Shown here: one piece after another, positions 18,827 to 27,700 of the stretch
How positions within the stretch are numbered: the stretch's first letter is position 1
How the letters are laid out: each line of letters starts with the position of its first letter
From: an uncultured SAR86 cluster bacterium
GTDB lineage: Bacteria; Pseudomonadota; Gammaproteobacteria; Magnimaribacterales; D2472
Length of the DNA: 64,000 nucleotides
Assembly (NCBI GenBank): GCA_902518715.1
Contig: CABYHU010000001.1
Span: forward strand, 178,156 to 242,155
Direction: 5' to 3'
Notes under the pieces: model-generated
Database searches by the model: none
Told to the model about the DNA's origin: nothing
Seen by the model: the letters and a program-made list of their open reading frames with translations, nothing else
Program-made: the position numbers and the translations under genes

Positions 18827-20000
18827 ATCTATATTTAAATATTGGGTGCAATACTATAAAAACAAACAAAATAAAGCATAAAATTCCGCTTGCAAAGTAC
18901 AACAATGAACTATTATAAATGTACAAAGGCATAGCTACTATAGGTGTGAGTATATGACCTATAGGAAGAACTGATCCCAAATGTCCAGCAGCTTCGCCTT
19001 GGTATTCAGGTTGTTGAGCAATAGAAAGTCCAGATGAATTGGCTGGTCTAACCATACCTAAACCAACTCCATGAAGAATAATTGATGAGAAATATATAGC
19101 AATTGAGTCTGATAAAGCCATTACACAGTATGAAATAGTAAGTATTAAACAACCGTATATCAATAATTTGTAATTATTTAAATTAAACATGCTAGTAAAC
19201 ATATTTTGACTAACGATTGTTGATATTGATAAAAGAACAAATGTAAAACTGATTAATAGTGTTATATCTTGAAGATTATTGAAATTATCAGTCAAATAAA
19301 AACCAATAGATTGCAATAACGATGCTGAGCAGAGACTTAAAACTGATGCAAATACCAAATATGGCCATACGGTAGGAGCAAGTCTTGATAATTTAGATGT
19401 TGGAATTTCTGAGACCTCCATTGGCTTGTTTTCAAGTGTGAAGAATACGCCCATAGCAACTACGATTCCCAGGATAGAGAAGAAAATAAAAGGCGCTAGT
19501 GCTGATATTAAATACAAATATCCACCTAAGAGTGGACCAACCAATGTGCCTAAGAGAAAATTTGATTCAAACCTTGCAAATTTCTTGGTTCTCTTACTTT
19601 TAGGTGTAATATCAGCGATGTAAGCAAATGAGGCAGGTCTTGTAGCTGATCCCAATAATCCGTAAATTGTTCTACCTAAAATTAAAAGCGGAAATACAAA
19701 TGCAGCACTAAGAATATTTTTATCCGCTAAATATATAGGCAATATAAGAATGATCATAGATATTGAATATCCAATATATCCGAGTATTGCTATATTTCTT
19801 CTTCCATATTTATCTGATGCTCTTCCCCATGGTGCTGACGTCATTGCCCAAGCAACAGCAGATAAAGAGAAAATAAAAGAAGCTTGTATTTCTGAAAGTC
19901 CTAAGTCTCTTGCTAATGGTGGAATGATTGCATAAACAAAAGACATACCAAGACCAACAGCAAAAAGACCTGATTTTAGCCAGAACATTGGTTTCTTCAC
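18816..20000 (-). CDS. MFS transporter (TetA-like drug/metabolite exporter)
   Basis: 394-aa protein with about 12 hydrophobic helices. Loop 2-3 holds the major-facilitator motif GRASDKYGRRNI near residue 60, and an antiporter motif C-like helix (GRTIYGLLGSATRPASFAYIAD) follows. This resembles TetA-type exporters. It lies between trpS and hemH and overlaps hemH. Substrate not predictable. Confidence 0.88.
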   Translation of the reverse strand: MKKPMFWLKSGLFAVGLGMSFVYAIIPPLARDLGLSEIQASFIFSLSAVAWAMTSAPWGRASDKYGRRNIAILGYIGYSISMIILILPIYLADKNILSAAFVFPLLILGRTIYGLLGSATRPASFAYIADITPKSKRTKKFARFESNFLLGTLVGPLLGGYLYLISALAPFIFFSILGIVVAMGVFFTLENKPMEVSEIPTSKLSRLAPTVWPYLVFASVLSLCSASLLQSIGFYLTDNFNNLQDITLLISFTFVLLSISTIVSQNMFTSMFNLNNYKLLIYGCLILTISYCVMALSDSIAIYFSSIILHGVGLGMVRPANSSGLSIAQQPEYQGEAAGHLGSVLPIGHILTPIVAMPLYIYNSSLLYFASGILCFILFVFIVLHPIFKYRYED

Positions 20001-20004
20001 TTTA

Positions 20005-20979
20005 TTAAGAGATACCTATTTTTGAACGAATTTCTTCAATGAATTCTTGCGCTAATGGACGAACCTTTTTTGCTCCATTTGAAAGATGATCATTTACTAA
20101 ATCTTTTTGCTCTTTTAATTCAAAATATCTTTCACGAATAGGTAAAAGAGAATCATTAGCTTTCTTAAAAAGCTTATTTTTAGCATCGCCCCAAGATATG
20201 CCATTTTCATATTCTTCTTTAAACTCAGCTATCTCTTCATCTGATGCGAAATTTTGATAAAGATTAAAGACATTACAGGTTTCATGATCCTTAGGCTCAC
20301 CTGGCTCAAGTGAGTTAGTAATAATTTTCATAATTGATTTTTTTAATGTTTTTTCGTCACAAAGCAAAGGAATCACATTGTTATATGATTTACTCATTTT
20401 TCTTCCATCTATTCCAGGAATTGATTCATCGTCATTAATAATTGCTTCTGGTACAACAAAAGTATCACCAAATATGTGATTAAATCTATTTGCAATATCC
20501 CTTGTCATCTCTAGATGTTGTAGTTGGTCAGGACCAACAGGAACATGTGTTGAATTAAACATTAATATGTCAGCAGCCATAAGAATTGGATAAGAGAATA
20601 AACCCATGTTAATTCCTTTGTCATCATCATTATTTTCTTTTAATGATTTGTAAGCGTGCGCCCTATTCATTAATCCCTTTGCAGTTACACAATGAAGTAT
20701 CCAACTTAATTCTAGGATTTCTCTAATATCAGATTGCTTGTAAAAATAAGAGTTTTTAGTATCTAATCCACTCGAGAGCCATGCAAGAGCAATATTCTCA
20801 ATAGATGAAGTAACTTCTTGGGGATTATTAACTTTAATAATCGAATGGTAGTCTGCTAAAAAAAAGAAAGAGTCTTTTGATTCTTTAGCTAATTCAAGAC
20901 TTGGCCTTATAGCTCCAAAATAGTTTCCTAAGTGTGGGGTGCCTGAAGTAGTAATACCTGTTAAAATTCTATTTTTCAT
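20005..20979 (-). CDS. trpS: Tryptophanyl-tRNA synthetase
   Basis: Class I aminoacyl-tRNA synthetase. The HIGH-equivalent is TSGTPHLGNYFGA (residues 10-22) and the KMSKS motif is intact near residue 192. The bacterial TrpS stretch GPDQLQHLEMTRDIANRF is present. 324 aa is standard. A TATAAT box lies 7 nt before the ATG, so the mRNA may be leaderless. It is divergent from the DUF349-like gene across only 32 bp. Confidence 0.97.
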   Translation of the reverse strand: MKNRILTGITTSGTPHLGNYFGAIRPSLELAKESKDSFFFLADYHSIIKVNNPQEVTSSIENIALAWLSSGLDTKNSYFYKQSDIREILELSWILHCVTAKGLMNRAHAYKSLKENNDDDKGINMGLFSYPILMAADILMFNSTHVPVGPDQLQHLEMTRDIANRFNHIFGDTFVVPEAIINDDESIPGIDGRKMSKSYNNVIPLLCDEKTLKKSIMKIITNSLEPGEPKDHETCNVFNLYQNFASDEEIAEFKEEYENGISWGDAKNKLFKKANDSLLPIRERYFELKEQKDLVNDHLSNGAKKVRPLAQEFIEEIRSKIGIS

Positions 20980-20986
20980 TACTATA

Positions 20987-20992
20987 ATTATA
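20987..20992 (-). promoter_or_regulatory. Candidate -10 box of trpS
   Basis: TATAAT on the minus strand, 7 nt before the trpS ATG. No convincing -35 is visible. The 32-bp divergent spacer must hold promoters for both trpS and the plus-strand gene. Confidence 0.35.
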
Positions 20993-21011
20993 AACGCGAT
21001 ATATAAAAAAA

Positions 21012-22430
21012 ATGGAAAGAACTGATCAAATTATTGAATTAATATCAAAAGCAAATCAATTATTTGATAGCGGTGTTATTAGAGATGGACAAAAACTTAC
21101 AAGAGAAGCTCTTAAACTTGTAAAGATTCAAGGAAAAATTCCAAATAAACTTAAACATAAACTTAATGCAACAGTAGCACTTTCTAGATATTTTGATGAT
21201 ATTTCCTCTTTTGCTACTAACCCAAAAAGAGATGAGCTAGTAAGCAAAATAAAAAAAATAGCAGATAATCCCATTAAAAATCCACGTAAACAGGCAGATG
21301 AGATCCATAAAGTTCAAGCCCAATGGCAAGCATTAGATCAAACATCTAAAACAGCATCGCAAAAACAGTGGAATGTATTTAGATCTTATGTTGATAAAGC
21401 ATGGATACCATGTGGAGAATTCTTCGACGAACTCAATAAACAAAAGTTGGTTAATGCAACAAAAAAACAACAGGTAACTCAAGATCTAACTGATTTTGTT
21501 CAAAGAAATAACAAAAAGTTTCCAACTATTAGGATACTAAGAAATAAATTAAGAAAATTTGAAGATTTATGGAATGGTTATGCGCCTGTCAGGGATGATG
21601 TGTTTAGAAAACTAAAGTCAGATTTCATTGATGCAAAAAAACCGATTCTTGATGAGATAAAAAAGCAAAACGAGCAAATCAAAATAAAAAAAGAACAAAT
21701 CATTGAATCAGTATCAAAAATAAACTCAGAAGATATGGATGAAAATATTTCTAAATATATGAATCTTAAAAAAGACTGGAACATTTTAGATAAATTGCCG
21801 CATAAAGTAGAAAAACTATTATGGAAAGAATTTATATCATCGGGAGATAGGTTTTTTGAGGAGCAAAATAAAAATAAACAAATTCAACTTGATGAATTGG
21901 GTCTTGTTTTAAAAGATCTAAAAAAATATGAGATTGAGGATCTGCAAGAAATGCTTCCAAAGTTTGATCTCATCAACAAAACAAAAGAATATAAATCTCT
22001 TCAGAATCAAATTGTTAAATTACGTAATGATCAAAAAGATAAGAAAAATAAAGATTCTATTAATGATCTAGAGAAACTATTCGAATATATTATTGAAAAA
22101 AAAGATTTATCTGATTTAACCAACTTAGATAATTCATATAAGGAAATATTTGATTATAAGTTTGATTCCCACTCTAAAGATGAAATGCTTGAATCATGCA
22201 TAAGAATAGAAATGATATGCAATGTTGAATCATTAAAAAAAGATGAAAAAATTAGAAATCAAATACAGCTTAAAATTCTTACTGAAAAATTTAATAAAGC
22301 TAAACTAACAAAAAAAGAAGAAATCTTTCTTCATATAAAGAATTTTTTCCTAAATTTATCTGTATCTAAAGTTAGTAATGCTGAAAAAAATATGTGGAAA
22401 AGAATTATTAAAGCAATTAAGACTTCTTAA
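21012..22430 (+). CDS. DUF349-like helical coiled-coil protein
   Basis: A 472-aa, Lys- and Glu-rich, almost entirely helical cytoplasmic protein with no signal peptide or membrane segment. The repeated pattern (AQWQALDQ...QKQWNVFRSYVDKAW, FEDLWNGYAPVRDDVFRKLKSDF, LKKDWNILDKLPHKVEKLLWKEFIS) resembles the DUF349 repeat, so there are probably three copies in the N-terminal two-thirds. The C-terminal third has no recognisable domain. The function of DUF349 proteins is not established. It is divergent from trpS and overlaps the convergent symporter by 14 bp. Confidence 0.75.
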   Translation: MERTDQIIELISKANQLFDSGVIRDGQKLTREALKLVKIQGKIPNKLKHKLNATVALSRYFDDISSFATNPKRDELVSKIKKIADNPIKNPRKQADEIHKVQAQWQALDQTSKTASQKQWNVFRSYVDKAWIPCGEFFDELNKQKLVNATKKQQVTQDLTDFVQRNNKKFPTIRILRNKLRKFEDLWNGYAPVRDDVFRKLKSDFIDAKKPILDEIKKQNEQIKIKKEQIIESVSKINSEDMDENISKYMNLKKDWNILDKLPHKVEKLLWKEFISSGDRFFEEQNKNKQIQLDELGLVLKDLKKYEIEDLQEMLPKFDLINKTKEYKSLQNQIVKLRNDQKDKKNKDSINDLEKLFEYIIEKKDLSDLTNLDNSYKEIFDYKFDSHSKDEMLESCIRIEMICNVESLKKDEKIRNQIQLKILTEKFNKAKLTKKEEIFLHIKNFFLNLSVSKVSNAEKNMWKRIIKAIKTS

Positions 22431-23814
22431 GGTTAAGTTCCTTTTGTATTAATCTATGCTTTTCTCGATCAAGATTATAAAAATAAAAAATAGCTATAGG
22501 TATTAGTAACATAATAGGTACTAAGCCACCCTGTGTTGATATTAAAAAGAAAATTTGATCATCTGAAGGATTTGTAGAAGTAAAACCAATAATACTCAAA
22601 ACAAAACCAGCTATTGCAGTTCCAAATCCTGTATTAACCTTTTGTAAAAAGCCAAGTGCTGCAAATAAAACACCCTCTTGTCTTTTATTAGTAATTAACT
22701 CTACTTCATCTGCTATATCAGCAACCATAGAGTCGCGAATCATATTGCCAATGATGTTATTCGTAATACCAATAAGAATAAATATCCATAAAAACATTAC
22801 TAATTGATAAGTCCCTTTTGGTGGAGTTAAATCAAAATATCCGAGTATTAATGGTGCTGGATAAATTATTCCAGTTAAAAACATAGATATTAATATTATG
22901 CTCCTTTTTTCAAATAGCTTTACCAATCTTGGAGCTAATGCAAATGCTAAAAAGGCACATACGACATACATTGGTAAAAATAATGTAATCTGTGTTCCAG
23001 ATAACTCCCAAAAATAAGTATTAATGTAGAGAGTTAAGGTATTTCCAAGACCCCAAGCTACAGATAAACCAAATGATCCAAAAAAGAATATTACAAAAGT
23101 TTTGTTAGTTAATGCCATTCGAATTTCTTGAAAAATATCTTTTATAGTTATCCTTCCCTCCCAAGTTGATAAAGTAGTCCCATATCGCAAGGTTGATATA
23201 GAAGAAATGATAATAAATAGACCCATAATAGCCGCGCCTGTATAACCAAAAGGAGCCCAAGCATCAGGATTAAGCTGACCTTTTGAATATTCTGGAGTTG
23301 AAGCAAAGAAAACATAGTAACCTAAGAAAGCGTTTGAAAGTCCTGCTAACCAGCCAAATAGTTCACGAATAGAAAATAATGCTGTTCTCTCGTCATAATC
23401 TTTTGTAATCTCTCCTCCAAGCGCTCTATGAGGCACATCAAATAATGTCATTCCGAATCTTGTAATAATGCAAAATGAGAGCATCCAGATAAACAAAGAT
23501 GCTTGAGTTAATTCCCAATCTGATCTTGGCATAAATAAAAATATATACCCAAATACAATCGGAACTACTGATGCAAATAAATATGGATGTCTTCTTCCGA
23601 TAGAAGAGTTTGTTCTATCAGAAATTGATCCAATAATTGGATCTGTAAATGCATCAAAAAATAGAGCTATAGCTATGGCCAAACCAGCTAGCCCAGGCTC
23701 AAGACCTACTACATTTCCATAATAAAAAAGTAAAAAAAATGTAAACATATCAACCTTGATGCCATTTGGAACAGCACCAGTTGCATATGCGATCTTCTCT
23801 TTACTTGTTAACAA
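22417..23814 (-). CDS. GPH-family sodium/sugar symporter-like MFS protein
   Basis: 465-aa membrane protein with about 12 helices. The N-terminal block DAFTDPIIGSISDRTNSSIGRRHPYLFAS matches the glycoside-pentoside-hexuronide (MelB-like) family, including the conserved Asp pair for cation binding. It overlaps an alpha/beta hydrolase by 7 bp, so the two are probably co-transcribed and may act on the same substrate. The substrate need not be a sugar in marine gammaproteobacteria. Confidence 0.88.
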   Translation of the reverse strand: MLTSKEKIAYATGAVPNGIKVDMFTFFLLFYYGNVVGLEPGLAGLAIAIALFFDAFTDPIIGSISDRTNSSIGRRHPYLFASVVPIVFGYIFLFMPRSDWELTQASLFIWMLSFCIITRFGMTLFDVPHRALGGEITKDYDERTALFSIRELFGWLAGLSNAFLGYYVFFASTPEYSKGQLNPDAWAPFGYTGAAIMGLFIIISSISTLRYGTTLSTWEGRITIKDIFQEIRMALTNKTFVIFFFGSFGLSVAWGLGNTLTLYINTYFWELSGTQITLFLPMYVVCAFLAFALAPRLVKLFEKRSIILISMFLTGIIYPAPLILGYFDLTPPKGTYQLVMFLWIFILIGITNNIIGNMIRDSMVADIADEVELITNKRQEGVLFAALGFLQKVNTGFGTAIAGFVLSIIGFTSTNPSDDQIFFLISTQGGLVPIMLLIPIAIFYFYNLDREKHRLIQKELNLKKS

Positions 23815-24725
23815 TTTGTATTCAGATGTTGTATAAGTTCGTCTTTAAATTTATTAAAAACAGGTTCTTCAATTAAATGTCCCATATTTTCAACCATCAA
23901 AAGGTCACTATTAGAAATTAGTTTATGGGAATGGAATGCATTTTTAGGCTTAACTAATGGATCAATGTCACCGTGAATTATTAGTGTTGGTATTTTGATA
24001 TTACTAACTTTCTTAACCCTATCTCTAGTTCCTAAAATTGCAGCCATTTGCCTTATAAAACCTGTATCGTCTTTGCTTCTATCAATTGACTGACCCACCT
24101 CATTTCTAAATTCTTTTGTATTGTGGTTATATCCTTTCATACCGATAGTTGAAACTAACCTTACAGCCCTATCTATTCTTTCTTCTTTTGTAGCATTTTT
24201 GAAAGCTCTTTCTTGCAATAATCTTATAACTCTAAAACTTGGTCCATTTGTGGGATTTGGTGTAGATACCATTGAAGCAATTTGAGTATATGAATGAAAT
24301 CTGTCAGGATGATTAGCAACCAATATTTGTGAAATCATCCCACCCATAGACATACCAATTACATGACATTTATCAATATTTAGGTAATCTAAAAGCATAA
24401 CAGCATCATTGGCCATATCATCTAGCTTATATTCAGATTTAATTGGTATATTTAAATAATATTTTAAATAATTGCTCAAAAATGTAGGGTTTGATTCAAA
24501 TCTTGTTGATAATCCCATGTCCCTATTGTCATAGGCAATTGGTCTGTAACCAGAATCCTGAAGTCTTTTAATCATATATGGAGGCCAAAATGTGAGCTGA
24601 CCACCAAGGCCCATAACCAAGAGAACAGGTATGCCGCCAACGGGTCCATAATCTCTATAATAAATTTCTAGATTATCTTTCTTTGCATAGCCCTCTTCGA
24701 AACCAGATGCATTATTAAAGAACAT
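23808..24725 (-). CDS. Alpha/beta hydrolase
   Basis: 305-aa alpha/beta-fold hydrolase. It has the oxyanion block LLVMGLGGQLTFWP, the nucleophile elbow GMSMGG (Ser near residue 127), an acidic residue in IIHGDIDPLV and the His in MVENMGHLIEEP. The long loop and cap resemble esterases/lipases of the HOD or carboxylesterase type. It sits between a thioesterase (2 bp away) and a GPH symporter, suggesting an uptake-and-hydrolysis operon. Substrate unknown. Confidence 0.9.
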   Translation of the reverse strand: MFFNNASGFEEGYAKKDNLEIYYRDYGPVGGIPVLLVMGLGGQLTFWPPYMIKRLQDSGYRPIAYDNRDMGLSTRFESNPTFLSNYLKYYLNIPIKSEYKLDDMANDAVMLLDYLNIDKCHVIGMSMGGMISQILVANHPDRFHSYTQIASMVSTPNPTNGPSFRVIRLLQERAFKNATKEERIDRAVRLVSTIGMKGYNHNTKEFRNEVGQSIDRSKDDTGFIRQMAAILGTRDRVKKVSNIKIPTLIIHGDIDPLVKPKNAFHSHKLISNSDLLMVENMGHLIEEPVFNKFKDELIQHLNTNC

Positions 24726-24727
24726 AA

Positions 24728-25126
24728 TTAGACTAACTTGCTAGTAGCGGTTGCACTGGCGACAATCTTATTATTTTGAAAAAGTTCTGCACTCGTATAT
24801 GCAATTGTTCTTCCCTCTTTAATATACTTAGCCCTAACGAGAATTTCCCCCACAGTACATGGTCTAAGAAATTGAACATTGATATCTAAAGTTAATGGGT
24901 TAACTTGACCATTTGTTAATGCTAAGACGAGCTGAGCCATACACGAATCAAGCATTGCAGTCACAAAACCACCTTGAACAATAGTATCGTTTGAATGTGT
25001 TAAGTCTACTGAGGCATTAAATTTAAGGTCAAGAGTTTTGTTATCTTTATCAAGATTAAAATCTGAAAAACCAAGAATATCTAAGAATTTAGGTTTATTA
25101 ATACTAAAAGGATTAAATTCGTGCAT
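24728..25126 (-). CDS. PaaI-type hotdog thioesterase
   Basis: 132-aa hotdog-fold protein. The motif IVQGGFVTAMLDSCMAQLVLAL is the PaaI/YdiI-like thioesterase active-site helix, and TLDINVQFLRPCTVGEI forms the central strands. It probably hydrolyses acyl-CoA or aryl-CoA esters. It is the first gene of a three-gene minus-strand operon with the hydrolase and symporter, just downstream of a tRNA gene. Confidence 0.88.
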   Translation of the reverse strand: MHEFNPFSINKPKFLDILGFSDFNLDKDNKTLDLKFNASVDLTHSNDTIVQGGFVTAMLDSCMAQLVLALTNGQVNPLTLDINVQFLRPCTVGEILVRAKYIKEGRTIAYTSAELFQNNKIVASATATSKLV

Positions 25127-25139
25127 ATTTATTGTTAAG

Positions 25140-25229
25140 TGGCGGAGAGACAGGGATTCGAACCCTGGAAGGAGTTGCCCCCTTGCTGGTTTTCAAGACC
25201 AGTGCATTCAACCGCTCTGCCATCTCTCC
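25140..25229 (-). tRNA. tRNA-Ser(UGA)
   Basis: On the minus strand a complete 90-nt cloverleaf can be drawn. Acceptor GGAGAGA pairs with TCTCTCC, discriminator G and an encoded CCA follow, and the T-arm is GGTTCGAATCC. The anticodon stem CTGGT/ACCAG encloses the loop CTTGAAA with anticodon TGA, and there is a long variable arm (AGGGGGCAACTCCTT), as expected for class II tRNA-Ser. The plus-strand ORF in the track here is an artefact. Confidence 0.97.
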
Positions 25230-25261
25230 TAAAGGCAAATATTATAAGCTATTTTTTGTTT

Positions 25262-26683
25262 TTAATTAGTCTTAAAATTTCTTTTTCTTCTGCTTCCATG
25301 CCTCAAATAAACTAATTTAGCCTCATCTTTGAAAGTTTTACTTTTTCTAATACTCCAAATTCTGTCGCGAGCATATTTTGATGAGTCATTTAAATTTACG
25401 ATTTGTGGTAAGTAAGATTCTCCTAATTGAGCAGTATGAATTGATTCTGAATCAAAATCGCATAGCTCTGGAATTAAGCTTTTAATCCAATCAGCATTTG
25501 GATCTTGATCCATGCTTTGTTTTGCTACTGAGTAAATTCTAGGAAGATTTATACCAGTTACACCACTTTGCATCTGGACCTGATTAATGTGAATTCCAGG
25601 TTCATAGTCTGTAAAGAATTTTGCTAAAAGTGGAGAAGTCTTTTGCCATGGTTGCCACATGTTATAAGATGCAAATGACATTATCATTGCCCTCATTCTA
25701 AAATTAATCCATCCATAAGTTTGTAAAAACTTCATACAAGCATCCAGAAAAGGAAATCCTGTCTTACCTGTAATCCATTTTTCGATCATCTCATCATCAT
25801 GTTCGGCCCTGAGATCATCGCACATACGATGCATAGATTTAAATTCTAATTCTGGTTCGGTATGTAATTTTTGAACAAAATGACAATGCCAATATAGTCT
25901 TTTTTTAAAAGAATAAAGATCTTTTTTATTTTTTAGTTGTGGGAATAATTTATTTAATTGTTGGTATACCTGCCTGATAGATACTGAACCATAAGTGAAA
26001 TGAGGAGATAATCTTGAACAAGTATCTTCAGACAATTTAGGACTAGACATTTTTGTTCTGTATCCTTCACATCTGTGTTCTAAAAAACTTTCTAATAAAT
26101 CATTTGCAACTGAAGTTCCTCCAGCTTGAATATTATTCAAGTTTTTCAGATTGCAGCTTACTTTTGATTCATAACATTCGAAATTTATTAAATCTACCTT
26201 ATCTTTATAATGAGAAACTTTAGGAGATCCAAGAATCTCTTTAGTCATAATATGATTCCAATTTCTAGACCAAGTATCTCTATCGAAGTTATCTAATTGC
26301 AATCCAAAATCATCATAAATTTTAATTTTATCTTGGAAATGCTTTTTAAATCTCTCAAATCCATCCCGAAAATATCCAACATCAGTACAATGGTTCATGT
26401 GAATAAAAAAATCTTTATAGTTAGAATGAATCCAGATCTTTAAATCATCAAAACTGCCTTCGAATATATTTATTTTAGAATTAACTTCACTAAGATCTTG
26501 ATTTAACTCTTTCAGGCAATCATTTGAAAATTTTAATTGTCTAGATGATTTTCCATTTGCATTCCAATAATTTTCATCATAAAGATAGATAACAATATAG
26601 TTAGATCTCAATGAACCATAAAATAAGGCTTCATTATCTTGAATTCTTAAATTTCTATTTATAATTATGATATCTGTTGTCAT
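25262..26683 (-). CDS. Cryptochrome/photolyase family FAD protein
   Basis: 473-aa flavoprotein with an N-terminal photolyase-like alpha/beta domain and a C-terminal FAD-binding helical domain (GKTGFPFLDACMKFLQTYGWINFRMRAMIMSF). In classical CPD photolyase the FAD site reads DGDLASNNGGWQW. Here the matching stretch is DYEPGIHINQVQMQSG, with no Trp at the inner triad position, which places the protein in a divergent photolyase/cryptochrome branch. It may repair UV lesions or act as a light sensor. Co-occurrence with proteorhodopsin fits a sunlit-surface lifestyle. Confidence 0.85.
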   Translation of the reverse strand: MTTDIIIINRNLRIQDNEALFYGSLRSNYIVIYLYDENYWNANGKSSRQLKFSNDCLKELNQDLSEVNSKINIFEGSFDDLKIWIHSNYKDFFIHMNHCTDVGYFRDGFERFKKHFQDKIKIYDDFGLQLDNFDRDTWSRNWNHIMTKEILGSPKVSHYKDKVDLINFECYESKVSCNLKNLNNIQAGGTSVANDLLESFLEHRCEGYRTKMSSPKLSEDTCSRLSPHFTYGSVSIRQVYQQLNKLFPQLKNKKDLYSFKKRLYWHCHFVQKLHTEPELEFKSMHRMCDDLRAEHDDEMIEKWITGKTGFPFLDACMKFLQTYGWINFRMRAMIMSFASYNMWQPWQKTSPLLAKFFTDYEPGIHINQVQMQSGVTGINLPRIYSVAKQSMDQDPNADWIKSLIPELCDFDSESIHTAQLGESYLPQIVNLNDSSKYARDRIWSIRKSKTFKDEAKLVYLRHGSRRKRNFKTN

Positions 26684-26723
26684 AAACTAAATAATTGAGT
26701 TTTTTTTAATTTGAAATTAATCT

Positions 26724-27050
26724 TTAAATGTTTCTAAACAATTTAAAGCGCCAATACAACATAAAAGCAAGAATTGAATACGCAAATACAGCTAGCTGCT
26801 TAACAATTGGTAGAGATATAAGTTTGCCTAACCAATGATAACCATTTGTTCTAGTCCATACATAAATAAATGCATCAATACCATCTAATTCTTCTCCATC
26901 AGGAAAGATAACATGTAATTTTTTAAGATATTTATCATCCATTTGACTACAGTCAGAAAATTCTAATGATGATCTCTTTTTGTAATGTTGAATTTCAAAA
27001 TTACAAATCCCACATTTTTCATTAAATAAAACTTTACCATCCATCTTCAT
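26724..27050 (-). CDS. DCC family (DUF393) thiol-disulfide-like protein
   Basis: 108-aa protein beginning MKMDGKVLFNEKCGICNFEIQHYKKR. The FNEKCGIC motif (D/E-x-x-C-x-x-C) defines the DCC/DUF393 family. The C-terminal helix is hydrophobic (LAVFAYSILAFMLYW). The ATG at 27050 was chosen over the longer track start because it places the motif at the usual distance and lies directly after a 35-aa membrane ORF. Molecular function of the family is not established. Confidence 0.78.
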   Translation of the reverse strand: MKMDGKVLFNEKCGICNFEIQHYKKRSSLEFSDCSQMDDKYLKKLHVIFPDGEELDGIDAFIYVWTRTNGYHWLGKLISLPIVKQLAVFAYSILAFMLYWRFKLFRNI

Positions 27051-27052
27051 TT

Positions 27053-27160
27053 TTAAGTAACAATTCCGAAATATACAAACACAGACCAAAGAGCAAAATA
27101 AATTAAAGCACCGACTCCGAGACCTATGACTATGGTAAGTAATTTTTTAATAATCTTCAT
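27053..27160 (-). CDS. Small single-helix membrane protein (35 aa)
   Basis: Too short for the ORF track. The frame reads MKIIKKLLTIVIGLGVGALIYFALWSVFVYFGIVT: a Lys-rich N-terminus followed by one long hydrophobic helix. Its stop lies 2 nt before the ATG of the DCC protein, so it would be translated with it. No homologue is recognised. The evidence is composition and position only. Confidence 0.45.
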   Translation of the reverse strand: MKIIKKLLTIVIGLGVGALIYFALWSVFVYFGIVT

Positions 27161-27215
27161 TTTTAAATCTTAATATTTTCTTGCGAATACATTCTATTAA
27201 AAAAATATTCTTATA

Positions 27216-27221
27216 TATAAT
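27216..27221 (+). promoter_or_regulatory. Candidate -10 box of the 53-aa membrane protein gene
   Basis: TATAAT 6 nt before the ATG at 27228, with no clear -35. The spacing is the one expected for a leaderless mRNA. Confidence 0.35.
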
Positions 27222-27227
27222 ATTATT

Positions 27228-27389
27228 ATGACTAAATTGCTACTATCAATACCGTTTATTTATGCAATTTTGATGTTTGTATCCATAAGTAAACAAGATA
27301 GCTGGAATACTAATCTTTTTTCTAAGATTCTTATATATCTTATGATACTTATTTGCTGTTTAGCTATTTTTGGTATTTGGTACCTTTGA
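27228..27389 (+). CDS. Small two-helix membrane protein (53 aa)
   Basis: Too short for the ORF track. The frame starts MTKLLLSIPFIYAILMFVSIS, has a short polar loop KQDSWNTNLFSK, then a second hydrophobic helix ending CCLAIFGIWYL. TATAAT sits 6 nt before the ATG. Its TGA stop overlaps the TTG start of the next gene as TTGA, suggesting coupled translation. Function unknown. Confidence 0.5.
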   Translation: MTKLLLSIPFIYAILMFVSISKQDSWNTNLFSKILIYLMILICCLAIFGIWYL

Positions 27390-27700
27390 ATAAACTAATT
27401 TTCTTATTTTTTTTATCATTATCTATTCAGGCAAAGGATTTTAGTCTACATTGTGAAAATGTAAAAAAAACAGAAGATACGCATAGACTAATAATTAAAT
27501 ATCAAAATAAACAACTTTTATTCAAAGGAAATATCTATCTATTTAATAGTTATAGAGAAAATGAAATTTTTGCCCAGCATCGAACTATTTTTTTAAATTC
27601 ATTTTTAGAGTTTAATGAAGAAACATATATGCTAACTGAAGTAAATTCATGGGTTCATAAAATCACGAAAAATGAATTTATTTGTAGGGTTGTTAATTAA
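27386..27700 (+). CDS. Small secreted protein of unknown function
   Basis: 104-aa product beginning with a signal peptide, MNKLIFLFFLSLSIQA, probably cut before KDFSLHCEN. The mature part has two Cys and is rich in aromatic residues. I placed the start at TTG 27386, not the track's 27353, because it gives a clean signal peptide and overlaps the upstream stop as TTGA. The 3' end overlaps the convergent esterase by 8 bp. I recognise no family. Confidence 0.6.
   Translation: MNKLIFLFFLSLSIQAKDFSLHCENVKKTEDTHRLIIKYQNKQLLFKGNIYLFNSYRENEIFAQHRTIFLNSFLEFNEETYMLTEVNSWVHKITKNEFICRVVN

Noticed and set aside
25038-25232. Plus-strand 64-aa ORF
   Set aside because: It runs through the tRNA-Ser gene antisense and the thioesterase start; no protein signature.
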